A stretch of 64,000 bases of DNA from Microbacterium sp. TNHR37B (GCF_001620065.1 NZ_LQGV01000001.1:806001-870000), one strand, 5' to 3'; numbered from the stretch's first letter, positions 54,209 through 63,337 are shown. A program made the numbers and translations. Notes: generated by a model not told the origin, from the sequence alone.

Positions 54209-55089
54209 TGCTGCCCCCCGCCCACATCGACCGCGTCGTGACCGCGGCCCTGGAGGAGGACGCTCCCTGGGGCGATCTCACCGGCGAGTACCTGCTTCCG
54301 GCCGACGCACGCGCGACGGCCGTCCTCGTCGCGCGAGAAGGCGGCGTCTTCAGCGGAGGCGACGTCTTCGCCGCCGCCTTCCGGCTCACCGACCCGCGGA
54401 TCGGGATCGAGGTGCACACCCCGGACGGCGGCCGGATGGTGCCCGGGCAGGTCCTGGCGACCGTCTCGGGCCCCGCCCGGAGTGTGCTGACGGCCGAGCG
54501 GGTCGGCTTGAACTTCGCGCAGCGGATGAGCGGCATCGCGACGCTCACCGCACGCTACGTCGCCGAGGTCGCCCACACCGGCGCGCGGATCGCGGACACC
54601 CGCAAGACCACGCCCGGACTGCGAGCCCTCGAGCGGCACGCCGTCCGGTGCGGCGGGGGCCACAATCACCGCTTCTCGCTCTCCGACGCGGTCATGGCCA
54701 AGGACAACCACCTCGCGGTCCTCAGCGCGCTGGCGCCCACGACGACGCCGGGGGCCGCAGTGACCCAAGCGCTGCAGGCGGCCATCGCCCGCCTGCCCCA
54801 TACGACGCACGTCGAGGTGGAGGTCGATCGCCTGGACCAGATCGACGCCGTCCTGGCAGCCGGCGTCGGCACGATCATGCTCGACAACTTCACCCTCGAC
54901 GAGCTGCGCGCGGGAGTCGAGCGGATCGGAGGACGGGTGACCGTGGAGGCGTCCGGCGGCGTGTCCCTGGAGACCGTCCGCGCCATCGCCGAGACCGGCG
55001 TCGATGTCATCTCGGTCGGCGCGCTCACGCATTCCGCCCGCGCGGTGGATCTCGGTCTCGACGTGCGGGTGGAGATCGCGGGGGCCTGA
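54208..55089 (+). CDS. nadC: nicotinate-nucleotide pyrophosphorylase (carboxylating)
   Basis: A 293-residue quinolinate phosphoribosyltransferase, making nicotinate mononucleotide from quinolinate and PRPP. Family motifs: EEDAPWGDLTGEYL, TARYVAEVAHTGARIADTRKT-type region ending DTRKTTPGLRALE, MAKDNHLAVL, VEVEVDRLDQ and VEASGGVSLETV. It overlaps nadB by one base and is followed two bases later by the cysteine desulfurase. Confidence 0.95.
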   Translation: MLPPAHIDRVVTAALEEDAPWGDLTGEYLLPADARATAVLVAREGGVFSGGDVFAAAFRLTDPRIGIEVHTPDGGRMVPGQVLATVSGPARSVLTAERVGLNFAQRMSGIATLTARYVAEVAHTGARIADTRKTTPGLRALERHAVRCGGGHNHRFSLSDAVMAKDNHLAVLSALAPTTTPGAAVTQALQAAIARLPHTTHVEVEVDRLDQIDAVLAAGVGTIMLDNFTLDELRAGVERIGGRVTVEASGGVSLETVRAIAETGVDVISVGALTHSARAVDLGLDVRVEIAGA

Positions 55090-55091
55090 GC

Positions 55092-56276
55092 ATGCTCTAT
55101 CTCGATCACGCCGCCACGACCCCGGTGCGCGCCGAGGTACGCGAGGCGATGCTCCCGTACCTCAGCGAGCGTTTCGGCAATCCGTCCAGCCACCACACCG
55201 TCGGCGAGGCTGCGGCCGACGCGCTGTCCGACGCCCGTCGACGCGTCGCGGCGGTGCTGGGGGTGCGCGCCGGCGACATCGTCTTCACCTCGGGAGGCAC
55301 CGAGGCCAACAACCTCGCGATCAAGGGACTCGCCCTGGGTGCCGCTGCCGCCCGCGCCGAGCGGGACTCACCCGCCGATCGCCGGGCGCACGCGGCGATT
55401 CCGGCGGTGCACATCGTCACAACCCCGATCGAGCACGAATCGGTCCTCGCGTCCTGCGAATACCTGGAGCGCTTTCACGGCTTCACCGTGACGCGCCTAC
55501 CGGTGTCTTCGACCGGCCGGGTCGACCCCAATGACCTCGCCGCAGCGATCCGGCCCGACACGGCGCTCGTGACGCTCGGATACGCCAACAACGAGATCGG
55601 CACGATTCAGGACGTCTCCCGCATCGCCGAGGTGTGCACGGCTGCGCGCACCCCCCTGCACCTCGACGCGGTCCAGGCCGCCGGCTGGCTGCCGCTGCGG
55701 TCGACGGGCGCCGATGCCCTCTCCATCGCCGGACACAAGATCGGCGCCGCTCCCGGCAGCGGAGTGCTCGCCGTGCGCGGCCGCCTGCCGCTGGAGCCGC
55801 TGCTCCACGGCGGGGGGCAGGAACGCGATCGTCGCAGCGGCACCGAGAACGTCGCGGCGGCGGTCGGCTTCGCCGTGGCGCTCGAGCGCGCGGAGGCGGA
55901 GCGCGAGGCGCTCGCGGCGCGGGTCGCCCGCCGTCGCGACGCCTTCTCGGCGCGCGTTCTCGCGCTCGTCCCGCAGGCGCGCCTGACCGGAGATCCGGTA
56001 CACCGGCTCCCCGGCACCGCGAGCTTCACGTTCGCGGGGGTCTCGGGCGAGTCCGTGCTGCTCGAACTGGAACGTCGGGGCGTCGTCTCGTCGAGCGGTT
56101 CGGCGTGCGCGGCGGGAAGCGACGAGCCGTCACACGTGTTGCTGGCCTGCGGAATCGCCCCCGAGGTGGCGCAGACCTCCGTGCGCTTCACGCTCGGACA
56201 CGGGCCCGATCTGGACCTCGAGCCGGTCGCCGACGCCGTCGCCGATGCGGTGGCGGCGGTACGATCGGGCGGGTGA
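55092..56276 (+). CDS. cysteine desulfurase (IscS/NifS type, probable NadA cluster supplier)
   Basis: A 394-residue PLP enzyme that takes sulfur from cysteine for Fe-S clusters. It opens MLYLDHAATTPVR. The PLP Lys is in SIAGHKIGAAPGSG; the active Cys loop is SSSGSACAAGSDEPSHVLL. Location directly after nadABC suggests it supplies the NadA 4Fe-4S cluster, as NadS does elsewhere; this is inference. The ATG at 55092 follows the nadC stop by two bases. Confidence 0.9.
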   Translation: MLYLDHAATTPVRAEVREAMLPYLSERFGNPSSHHTVGEAAADALSDARRRVAAVLGVRAGDIVFTSGGTEANNLAIKGLALGAAAARAERDSPADRRAHAAIPAVHIVTTPIEHESVLASCEYLERFHGFTVTRLPVSSTGRVDPNDLAAAIRPDTALVTLGYANNEIGTIQDVSRIAEVCTAARTPLHLDAVQAAGWLPLRSTGADALSIAGHKIGAAPGSGVLAVRGRLPLEPLLHGGGQERDRRSGTENVAAAVGFAVALERAEAEREALAARVARRRDAFSARVLALVPQARLTGDPVHRLPGTASFTFAGVSGESVLLELERRGVVSSSGSACAAGSDEPSHVLLACGIAPEVAQTSVRFTLGHGPDLDLEPVADAVADAVAAVRSGG

Positions 56277-57229
56277 GCACTCCCGCCATCACGGTCATCG
56301 TCCCCGGTCGAGACGTCGCGGCCTATGCGCCGGACGCTCTGGAGTCGCTGCGGAACCAGACCTCCACGCAGTGGCGCGCGATCCTCGTCGACGACGGCTC
56401 GACCGACGAGACCACGCGGATCTTCCAGGAGGCCGCCGCCGACCCCCGGTTCGAGCTCATCCGTCACGACGTGCCGCGGGGCCTCGGCGCGGCACGTAAT
56501 GCGGCGCTGGACCGCGTGGAGACGCCGTTCGTGACCTTCCTCGACGCCGACGACGAGTACACGCCGCAGGCGTTGGAGCGACTCGTCACGACCATCTCCG
56601 AATCGGGGAGCGATCTCGCGGTGGGCGCGTACGTGCGCCTGCGCCCCGGCGTGGACGGCTACGTCGAAGGCCCCGTGCAGCCCTGGGTCGCCGCCTCGAC
56701 CTCGCCCGCGCGCCGCGGAACCACGCTGCGGGACCATCCCGCCGTCTCGGGGAACATCGTCGCGTGGTCGAAGATCAGCCGGATCGAGTTCTGGCGCCGG
56801 CACGATCTGCGGTTCCCCGAAGGGCGGATGTACGAAGATCAGGTGGTCGCCCAGCGGATGTACACGCTGGCCCGCGCCATCGACGTGATCCCCGATGTCG
56901 TCGTCCGCTGGCGCGAGCGCGCCGACGGATCGTCCATCACCCAGCACAAGGACGCGGTAGACGTGCTCGCCGACTATGTCGCCGCGATGCGCGACGGGAT
57001 CGCGGTGCTCGATGCCGCCTCGCAGCGCACCGCTGCGACCGAGCGGGTACGGCTGATCCTGGAGATGGACACTCCGCCGCTCGTTCGGATCGCGAGCACC
57101 CACGACGACGCGGTCTATCGGCGCATCGTCGGCGACTTCGTGCGGGAGCTCACCTCGCGCGCCGACGCGGACGCCCTCGCGATCAACCCCGAGACGAAGG
57201 GACTGCTCGACGCCGCCAGCCTGTGGTGA
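56273..57229 (+). CDS. family 2 glycosyltransferase
   Basis: A 318-residue GT-A enzyme. Donor-binding blocks ITVIVPGRDVAAYAP, ILVDDGSTDETT and the DxD motif FLDADDEYTP (about 87-96) are intact; ARNAALDRV is the usual helix before it. No membrane segment is present. The sugar and acceptor are unknown. The GTG overlaps the cysteine desulfurase stop (GTGA), so it is expressed with the NAD operon although no functional link is obvious. Confidence 0.88.
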   Translation: MSTPAITVIVPGRDVAAYAPDALESLRNQTSTQWRAILVDDGSTDETTRIFQEAAADPRFELIRHDVPRGLGAARNAALDRVETPFVTFLDADDEYTPQALERLVTTISESGSDLAVGAYVRLRPGVDGYVEGPVQPWVAASTSPARRGTTLRDHPAVSGNIVAWSKISRIEFWRRHDLRFPEGRMYEDQVVAQRMYTLARAIDVIPDVVVRWRERADGSSITQHKDAVDVLADYVAAMRDGIAVLDAASQRTAATERVRLILEMDTPPLVRIASTHDDAVYRRIVGDFVRELTSRADADALAINPETKGLLDAASLW

Positions 57230-57245
57230 TCTCCGCCCACCGCGC

Positions 57246-59174
57246 TCACCGCGTGCCGTGCTTCTCCGGACCGGATTCGAGCTCCGGTGCTCTCTGAGAC
57301 TCCAGTCCCTCGATCCGCGCCGCCGCCGTCTGCTCCCTCGCAAGCTCCGCATACAGTCCGCCCTTCGCCAGCAGCTGCCCGTGCGTCCCGGTCTCCACGA
57401 TCCGGCCCCCGTCGATCACGTGGATGACGTCTGCCCCGACTACCGTCGACAGTCGATGGGCGATCGAGAGCGTCGTCCGCCCGCGGGCGACGTTGTCGAG
57501 CGCTTCCTGCACGACCCGCTCCGACACCGTGTCCAATGCCGAGGTCGCCTCGTCGAGCAGCAGGATGGGCGGGTCTTTCAAGAGCACCCGCGCGATCGCG
57601 ATCCGCTGCTTCTCCCCTCCCGAGAGGCGATAGCCGCGCTCCCCCACGACGGTGTCGTAGCCCTGGGCGAAGCCACGGATGACGTGATGGATGTTCGCCG
57701 CCGCGCACGCCGCCTCCAGCTCTGCCGCCGTCGCGTCGGGCTTGGCGTAGCGGAGGTTCTCGGCGATCGTCGCGTGGAAGAGGTAGGTCTCCTGCGAGAC
57801 GATCCCGATGTGATCGATGATCGACTCCTGCCGAAGTGTGCGCACGTCGGCTCCGGCGAACAGCACCGACCCGCCACTGGCCTCGTACAGTCGCGGCGCC
57901 AGATAGATGACCGTCGTCTTGCCCGCCCCGGACGGACCCACGAAAGCGACGTGCTGGCCGGGTTCGGCGACGAAGCTCACCCCATCGAGAGTGGGACGGG
58001 AATCCGGGCCGGCATCGGGATAGCGGAAGACGACGTCGCGGAACTCGATCCTCCCGATCGGCCCCGGCGCCGAGGCGACGTCCGCCGCGCCGGGGGCGTC
58101 CACGATCGCCGGCCGCAGGTCGAGGTACTCGAAGATGCGGGCGAACAGCGCCCGCGAGGTCTGGAGGTCGAGAGCCACCCGCATGAGACCCATGAGCGGC
58201 TGGAGGAGCCGGGCTTGGACCGTCGTGAAGGCCACGACCGTGCCCGCCGTGATCGCTCCGGCGCCGCCCGCGATGAGCCAGCCGGACACGAGGTAGATGA
58301 CGGCGGGAACCGAGGCCATCAGCACCTGGACGACGGCGAAGAAGCCCTGCCCGCTCATCGCCCGGCGCACCTGCAGCCGAATCTGGTTGACGTTCTCCTC
58401 CTGGAAGCGCGCCGACTCCGTGCGTTGCCGGTTGAACGCCTTCGACAACAAGATCCCCGAGACCGAGAGCGTCTCCTGCGTGATGGAGGTCAGCTCGGAC
58501 AGCGACTCCTGGGTCTGCCCGGCGATACGGGCGCGCACCTGGCCGACGCGACGTTGCACGAACACGAGCACCGGCATCATGACCACCGCGATCGCCGTCA
58601 GGCGCGCATCGATGATGATCATCGCCACGAGCGCGGAGATCACCGTCACGGCGTTGCCCAGGATGCTCGTGACGGTGTTGGTCAGCACACCCGAGACCCC
58701 TCCGACATCGTTCTGGAGGCGCGACTGGATGACGCCGGTCTTGGTGCGCGTGAAGAACCCGAGCTCCATCGCCTGCAGGTGCTCGAAGAGCTTCACGCGC
58801 AGGTCGCCGGTGACCGCGTTGCCGACCGTGGCGGTGAGCCAGGTCTGAAGGACGCCGAGTGCCGCCGTGAGGAGGAAGAGTCCGACCATGACGGACACGA
58901 GCACGCTCAGGAGCCGCAGGTCGGGCGCCGAGCCGGTCACGGGGAAGAGCGCGTCGTCGAAGATCCGTTGCACGATCACGGGAGGGACCACCGCGATCCC
59001 CGCACCGAGCACCACCAGGACCCCGGTGAGGACGATCCGCCCGCGGTAGGGACGGAAGAGGGCCACCACGCGCCGCCCGAGACCGTCGATGTGGGGTGCG
59101 TCGGCGTTGCTCCGTCGCTGCGCTTCCTCGTCGACGCCGCGGAATCCGCCGCGGCCACCGAACCCGCCGCCCAT
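57246..59174 (-). CDS. ABC exporter half-transporter (MsbA/MdlB type)
   Basis: A 642-residue fused permease-ATPase. A Gly-rich N-terminus precedes six helices (about 40-340), and the nucleotide-binding domain (about 380-620) has Walker A FVGPSGAGKTT, signature RLSGGEKQRIAIA and Walker B ILLLDEATSALD with the H-loop SIAHRLSTV. It works as a dimer and exports lipids, drugs or peptides; the cargo is not evident. The start is ATG 59174; the GTG six bases upstream is also possible. It faces the convergent glycosyltransferase. Confidence 0.9.
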   Translation of the reverse strand: MGGGFGGRGGFRGVDEEAQRRSNADAPHIDGLGRRVVALFRPYRGRIVLTGVLVVLGAGIAVVPPVIVQRIFDDALFPVTGSAPDLRLLSVLVSVMVGLFLLTAALGVLQTWLTATVGNAVTGDLRVKLFEHLQAMELGFFTRTKTGVIQSRLQNDVGGVSGVLTNTVTSILGNAVTVISALVAMIIIDARLTAIAVVMMPVLVFVQRRVGQVRARIAGQTQESLSELTSITQETLSVSGILLSKAFNRQRTESARFQEENVNQIRLQVRRAMSGQGFFAVVQVLMASVPAVIYLVSGWLIAGGAGAITAGTVVAFTTVQARLLQPLMGLMRVALDLQTSRALFARIFEYLDLRPAIVDAPGAADVASAPGPIGRIEFRDVVFRYPDAGPDSRPTLDGVSFVAEPGQHVAFVGPSGAGKTTVIYLAPRLYEASGGSVLFAGADVRTLRQESIIDHIGIVSQETYLFHATIAENLRYAKPDATAAELEAACAAANIHHVIRGFAQGYDTVVGERGYRLSGGEKQRIAIARVLLKDPPILLLDEATSALDTVSERVVQEALDNVARGRTTLSIAHRLSTVVGADVIHVIDGGRIVETGTHGQLLAKGGLYAELAREQTAAARIEGLESQRAPELESGPEKHGTR

Positions 59175-59214
59175 GCTCACCCGCTCACTCTAGAGCGGTC
59201 CTGTGACCTCGGGG

Positions 59215-59862
59215 TCAGCCGAGCGAGGTGACGAGATTGATGACGGTCGCGAGGATCACCGCGCCGAAGAGGTAGGCGAGCAGCGTCTGGGCGATGACGA
59301 TCCGCCGGATCTCGCCGCGGGTGACGTTGGTGTCCGCCACCTGATACGTCATCCCCAGGCCGAGCGAGAAGTAGGCGAAGTCGGTGTACGCGGGAGGCTC
59401 CTCCTGGTTGAAGTCGATCCCGCCGCCCGGACGGCCGTAATAGATGCGGGCGTACCGGAGCAGGTAGTCGACCTGGATGAGGGCCCATGACGCGGCGACG
59501 GCCACGACCGCGATCCCCGCCAAGGCGAAGGAGGTCGCGGGAGCAGCACCGTGTGTCTGCAGCAGCACCACCACGACCGCCCCGAGACTGGCGACGCTGC
59601 CCACGACGGCCACGAGACGAGCGACACGGCGGCCGGGATCCTCGATCTGCGCGTGCGTGCGGGTCTCGGACGCGTTCATCGGCCAGATGACCGCCACCAC
59701 CCAGACGACGTCGACCAGCGCGAGAGCAGCCCAGCCCGCCAGGAGCGCCGCGGCGAGACCGAGCGACGGCGCCACCATCAGACCGATCACGACGCCCACA
59801 GCGACGGCCGCCGCTTCGCGGACGGCCGCTCGGCGGGGGTGGAAACGGCTCATGCGGCCCAT
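59215..59862 (-). CDS. DUF1345 membrane protein
   Basis: A 215-residue protein with five predicted helices. The DUF1345 hallmark block reads FAYFSLGLGMTYQVADTNV, with IDFNQEEPPAYTDFAYF before it. The function is unknown. The ATG at 59862 is used; ATG 59853 is an alternative. It lies 40 bases ahead of the ABC exporter on the same strand and may be co-transcribed. Confidence 0.85.
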   Translation of the reverse strand: MGRMSRFHPRRAAVREAAAVAVGVVIGLMVAPSLGLAAALLAGWAALALVDVVWVVAVIWPMNASETRTHAQIEDPGRRVARLVAVVGSVASLGAVVVVLLQTHGAAPATSFALAGIAVVAVAASWALIQVDYLLRYARIYYGRPGGGIDFNQEEPPAYTDFAYFSLGLGMTYQVADTNVTRGEIRRIVIAQTLLAYLFGAVILATVINLVTSLG

Positions 59863-59984
59863 CGTTCCACGGGAAAGCGCCGGATCGGGGAATAACGTGT
59901 CGGCGGTGCGGGTTAGTCTCGTTCAGGCGCTCGGGCTGTCACGGGCGTTCCGCGTTTTTCTGCCGCCATCGCCCGAGGAGTTCC

Positions 59985-61490
59985 ATGACGTCTGCGACGA
60001 CCCGCCGTTCGGCCCCGCCCTTGCTCGGTCCGGCCGAAAACCGCATCGTCTGGCTCCTGCTCGGCGCGGCGTTCGTGGCGATCCTCAACGAGACGACCAT
60101 GGGCGTCGCCATCCCGCACCTCATCGACGACCTCGGTATCACGGCGGTCTCGGCGCAGTGGCTCACGACGGCCTTCATGCTCACGATGGCCGTCGTCATC
60201 CCGATCACGGGCTTCCTGCTGCGCCGCTTCACGACCCGTCAGGTGTTCATCACCGCGATGAGCCTCTTCTCGCTCGGCACCCTGATCGCCCTCCTCGCGC
60301 CCGGGTTCCCCGTCCTGCTCGTGGCTCGCGTCGTGCAGGCGATGGGCACCGCGATCATGATGCCGCTGCTCATGACAACGCTCATGACCATCGTCCCGCC
60401 TCATTCGCGCGGGCGGATGATGGGTCGCGTCTCGATCGTGATGTCGCTCGCCCCGGCGATCGGGCCCACCCTCTCGGGTTTCCTGCTCGAACTCGGTTGG
60501 CGGTGGATCTTCGCGGTCGTGCTGCCGATCGCACTCGTCTCGCTTTCGGTGGGAGCGCGCTGGATCCGCAACCTCGGTGAGACCACGAGGGCTCCGATCG
60601 ACCTCCTGTCGGTGGTCCTGTCCGCCTTCGGGTTCGGCGGGATCGTCTACGGACTCAGCCAGATCGGCGGCGCGGCGTCGCACGGATCGACCGAGAACGC
60701 AGCCGCCGATGCGGCCGCCCAGAACATGTCGAGCGTCTCTCTCGTCGTGGCTTTCGCAGTCGGTGCGGTCGCGCTGGGCCTCTTCCTGTGGCGGCAAGTC
60801 ATCCTGCAGCGCGCCGACGACGCCCTGCTGGATCTGCGCGTGTTCCGGGATCGCAACTTCAGTCTCGCGATCGGCCAGATGGCGCTGCTCTCCCTCGCCT
60901 TCTTCGGCACGATCACCGTGCTGCCGCTCTACATGCAGCGCGCCCTCGGGCACAGCGCGCTCGAGACGGGGCTCGCGGTTCTGCCGGGATCGCTGCTGAT
61001 GGGCTTGGCGGGCCCGGTGATCGGCCGCATCTACGACGCACGCGGAACCCGAATCCTGCTCGTTCCCGGCGCGGTCATCGCGGCGGGCGTACTGTGGACG
61101 TTCGCGATGACGTTCACGGCGACCACGCCGTTCTGGTTCATCGCCGCCGCCCAGACCGTGCTGTCCCTCGGGCTCGCACTGTCCTTCACCCCGCTTTTCA
61201 CGGCGTCGTTGGGGTCGCTCGAGCCCCGCTTCTACAGCTACGGCTCCGCCGTGCTCGGTACCGTGCAGCAGGTCGCCGGGGCGGCAGGCATCGCCGTCAT
61301 GATCACCGTGATGTCATCGGTGGCCGCCACAGCGGCAGAGGCCGGCGTCGATGCTCAGACGACTGAGGCGCAGGGGGCCCACTCGGCGTTCCTGCTCGCC
61401 GCGATCGTGTCGCTGCCGCTGCTGATCGGCGCGTTCCTGATCCGCAAGCCGGCCGACACTGGGGCCGGCGAGCTCGCCCCCAGTCACTGA
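59985..61490 (+). CDS. MFS drug exporter, DHA2 family (14 helices)
   Basis: A 501-residue proton-coupled exporter with 14 predicted helices. Motif C-like GPTLSGFLLE, the DHA2 opening LLGAAFVAILNETTMGVAIP and the loop GRMMGRVSIVMSLAPAIGP support DHA2. GAGGAG stands about 5 bases before the ATG. The substrate is not evident. It is convergent with the small Cys-rich peptide gene. Confidence 0.9.
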   Translation: MTSATTRRSAPPLLGPAENRIVWLLLGAAFVAILNETTMGVAIPHLIDDLGITAVSAQWLTTAFMLTMAVVIPITGFLLRRFTTRQVFITAMSLFSLGTLIALLAPGFPVLLVARVVQAMGTAIMMPLLMTTLMTIVPPHSRGRMMGRVSIVMSLAPAIGPTLSGFLLELGWRWIFAVVLPIALVSLSVGARWIRNLGETTRAPIDLLSVVLSAFGFGGIVYGLSQIGGAASHGSTENAAADAAAQNMSSVSLVVAFAVGAVALGLFLWRQVILQRADDALLDLRVFRDRNFSLAIGQMALLSLAFFGTITVLPLYMQRALGHSALETGLAVLPGSLLMGLAGPVIGRIYDARGTRILLVPGAVIAAGVLWTFAMTFTATTPFWFIAAAQTVLSLGLALSFTPLFTASLGSLEPRFYSYGSAVLGTVQQVAGAAGIAVMITVMSSVAATAAEAGVDAQTTEAQGAHSAFLLAAIVSLPLLIGAFLIRKPADTGAGELAPSH

Positions 61491-61512
61491 GAACGGGGTC
61501 GCGGGGCGGAGA

Positions 61513-61629
61513 TCAGACGCCGCAGGTGCCGCCGCCGCAACACGATCCGCCGTCGGACAGAACCTCGATCAGGTTCTTGTCATCGGGAACGGGCTGAAGC
61601 TGCGGGGTCGGGAGGTTCGACGTGGCCAT
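61513..61629 (-). CDS. 38-residue peptide with Cys-rich C-terminus
   Basis: A very short gene below usual size limits. The peptide MATSNLPTPQLQPVPDD leads to NLIEVLSDGGSCCGGGTCGV; cysteines are at 30, 31 and 36. The N-terminal half is Pro-rich and unstructured and the end is Gly/Cys, so it could be a metal-binding peptide, a redox partner or a precursor of a modified peptide. TAGGAT seven bases before the ATG gives it its own leaderless promoter; it also lies 28 bases behind the desaturase stop. I recall similar small proteins in related genomes but no described function. Confidence 0.65.
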   Translation of the reverse strand: MATSNLPTPQLQPVPDDKNLIEVLSDGGSCCGGGTCGV

Positions 61630-61636
61630 GCCCCCT

Positions 61637-61642
61637 ATCCTA
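61637..61642 (-). promoter_or_regulatory. -10 box TAGGAT before the Cys-rich peptide
   Basis: TAGGAT is seven bases upstream of the ATG; AGGAT could alternatively act as ribosome-binding site on a desaturase read-through message. Confidence 0.4.
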
Positions 61643-61657
61643 CGACCGTGGTGCGGA

Positions 61658-62764
61658 TCAGGCGCGGCGATACGTCGCAGCCATCGGGCAGTCGAACGGG
61701 TCGCGTGCGCCAAGCCCCACCCGGTTGAGGTAGTCGATCACGATCGCGTACGAGCGCCAGAGCGTGGTCTCGGTGTACGGCACGTCATACGCACGACACT
61801 GCTCGATGACGATCTCGCGCGCCCGGGAGAGCGCGGGGCGCGGCATGTTGGGGAAGAGGTGGTGCTCGATCTGGTAGTTGAGACCGCCCATCAGCCACGT
61901 CGCCCACCAGCCGCCGCCGACATTACGCGAGGTCCGCACCTGCTTGCTGAAGAAGTCGAGCCGAGCATCCGGCGCGATCACCGCCATGCCTTTGTGGTTC
62001 GGTGCGAACGACGCCCCCATGTACACGCCGAACACGGCCAGTTGCACCCCCACGAAGGCGAAGGCCAGGCCGAGCGGCAGGAAGACGAAGACGGGGGCGA
62101 CGAACACGAGGAAGCGGACGACGAGCAGCCCGAGTTCGATGAAACGGCCCTTGACGGGGGCCCGACCCAGCAAGTGTCGGAACGCGAGAGCGTGGAGGTT
62201 GAGACCCTCCAGCGTCAGGAGCGGGAAGAACAGCCATCCCTGATGCCGCGTGACGAGGCGCTGCACACCTCGCGCCCGGGCCGCGTCCTCCTGCAGGAAC
62301 GAGATGGTGTCCACCTCGATGTCCGGATCCTTCCCGACGCGGTTGGGATTGGCGTGGTGACGCGTGTGCTTCGTCGACCACCATGAGTAGCTCATGCCGA
62401 CGACGCCGTTTCCGAGCAGGCGCGCGAGCCGGTCGTTGGCGGGACCCGACGCGAGGATCTGGCGGTGCGCGGCCTCATGCGCGAGGAAGGCCACCTGCGT
62501 GAACAGGATTCCGAGCGCCGCGGCAATGAGCAACTGGAACCAGCTGTCCCCCAGCAGGACGAAGCCCGTGATGCAGCCCGCGAACGCCACGGCGATCGCG
62601 GTGCCGACCAGCGCATAGAACCAGGGCGTCCGCCGCAGCAGCCCCGTCTCTCGCACGACCTGCGCCACCTCGGTGTAGGCGCGGGTAAGGGGCGGGAACT
62701 CGTCCGTCCCGGCGTAGGTCTGGCGAAGCGGGCCGAGGCGAGGGGCGAGAGCGGAAGTGGAGAT
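61658..62764 (-). CDS. membrane fatty-acid desaturase, probable AUC start
   Basis: A di-iron desaturase that introduces a double bond into acyl chains, with about four helices. The histidine boxes are HEAAH, HTRHH and QIEHHLFP. The only NUG codon upstream of the core is GTG 62668 (336 residues), but the frame stays open and protein-like for 32 more codons (RLGPLRQTYAGTDEFPPLTR). An ATC at 62764 would give (M)STSALAPRLG, seven bases after AGG of a GCAGGTG site. I favour that reading (368 residues). If ATC is not used, start at 62668. The small Cys-rich peptide follows. Confidence 0.8.
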   Translation of the reverse strand: MSTSALAPRLGPLRQTYAGTDEFPPLTRAYTEVAQVVRETGLLRRTPWFYALVGTAIAVAFAGCITGFVLLGDSWFQLLIAAALGILFTQVAFLAHEAAHRQILASGPANDRLARLLGNGVVGMSYSWWSTKHTRHHANPNRVGKDPDIEVDTISFLQEDAARARGVQRLVTRHQGWLFFPLLTLEGLNLHALAFRHLLGRAPVKGRFIELGLLVVRFLVFVAPVFVFLPLGLAFAFVGVQLAVFGVYMGASFAPNHKGMAVIAPDARLDFFSKQVRTSRNVGGGWWATWLMGGLNYQIEHHLFPNMPRPALSRAREIVIEQCRAYDVPYTETTLWRSYAIVIDYLNRVGLGARDPFDCPMAATYRRA

Positions 62765-62883
62765 GGAATCACCTGCTGGAGATCGGGACCCGGAGGCCGG
62801 AGAGCCAAAGGCGGGCGCCGATCGCTATGCCCCACCGTACGCCTGCCCACATGGCCGCATCGGCATGTGCCCGGGCACACGAA

Positions 62884-62914
62884 AGCCGGGCCCCGTGCAG
62901 TACGGAGCCCGGCT
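62884..62914 (-). terminator. hairpin terminator of the cold-shock gene
   Basis: AGCCGGGC (62884-62891) pairs with GCCCGGCT (62907-62914); inside, CCGT/ACGG extends the stem past one mismatch. On the minus strand it ends in TTTC. It starts 12 bases after the cold-shock stop. Confidence 0.7.
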
Positions 62915-62925
62915 GACGGGAAGTC

Positions 62926-63129
62926 TCAGAGCGCGCGAATGTTCGCTGCCTGCATGCCCTTGGGGCCACGCTCGGCGTCGAACTCGACCTTCTGGTCTTC
63001 GCGGAGTTCCTTGAAGCCTTCGCCGGCGATCGCGCTGAAGTGAGCGAACAGGTCGGCGGAGCCGTCATCGGGAGCGATGAAGCCGTAGCCCTTCTCGGAG
63101 TTGAACCATTTCACGGTGCCAGTGGCCAT
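62926..63129 (-). CDS. cold-shock protein
   Basis: A 67-residue OB-fold RNA chaperone of the CspA family. RNP1-like [11 protein letters not shown] and RNP2-like LFAHFSAI follow the opening [16 protein letters not shown]. The start at 63129 is fixed by AAGGAAAG upstream; a longer reading to 63255 lies in the leader. It is followed by a hairpin terminator and preceded by a long leader, typical of cold-inducible csp messages. Confidence 0.95.
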   Translation of the reverse strand: MATGTVKWFNSEKGYGFIAPDDGSADLFAHFSAIAGEGFKELREDQKVEFDAERGPKGMQAANIRAL

Positions 63130-63331
63130 CGTGTCTTTCCTTCTGTTGTTCGGGCCGCCGAAGCGACCGGGGTGCCGAGCCGAAGGTTCCGACTCGGACG
63201 TATGTGGTGGTGTGGAGGACAGGCGAGCGGATCGCGTGTCGGAATCAGAGGACACCGGAGCAAACCATCATCAACCCGTCTGCATCGGAAGAGCAGAGGA
63301 TCGGGGACGAATCGGCCGGTCAGGACGACTG

Positions 63332-63337
63332 AGCCTA
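63332..63337 (-). promoter_or_regulatory. -10 box TAGGCT for the cold-shock gene
   Basis: TAGGCT with CTGACG 19 bases upstream (63357-63362) predicts a start near 63325 and a leader of about 195 bases. Confidence 0.4.

Noticed and set aside
61513..61629. Thiopeptide or lanthipeptide precursor
   Set aside because: Cys and Thr are present in the core, but no cyclodehydratase, LanM-like or radical SAM enzyme is found in the neighbourhood, so a named RiPP class is not claimed.
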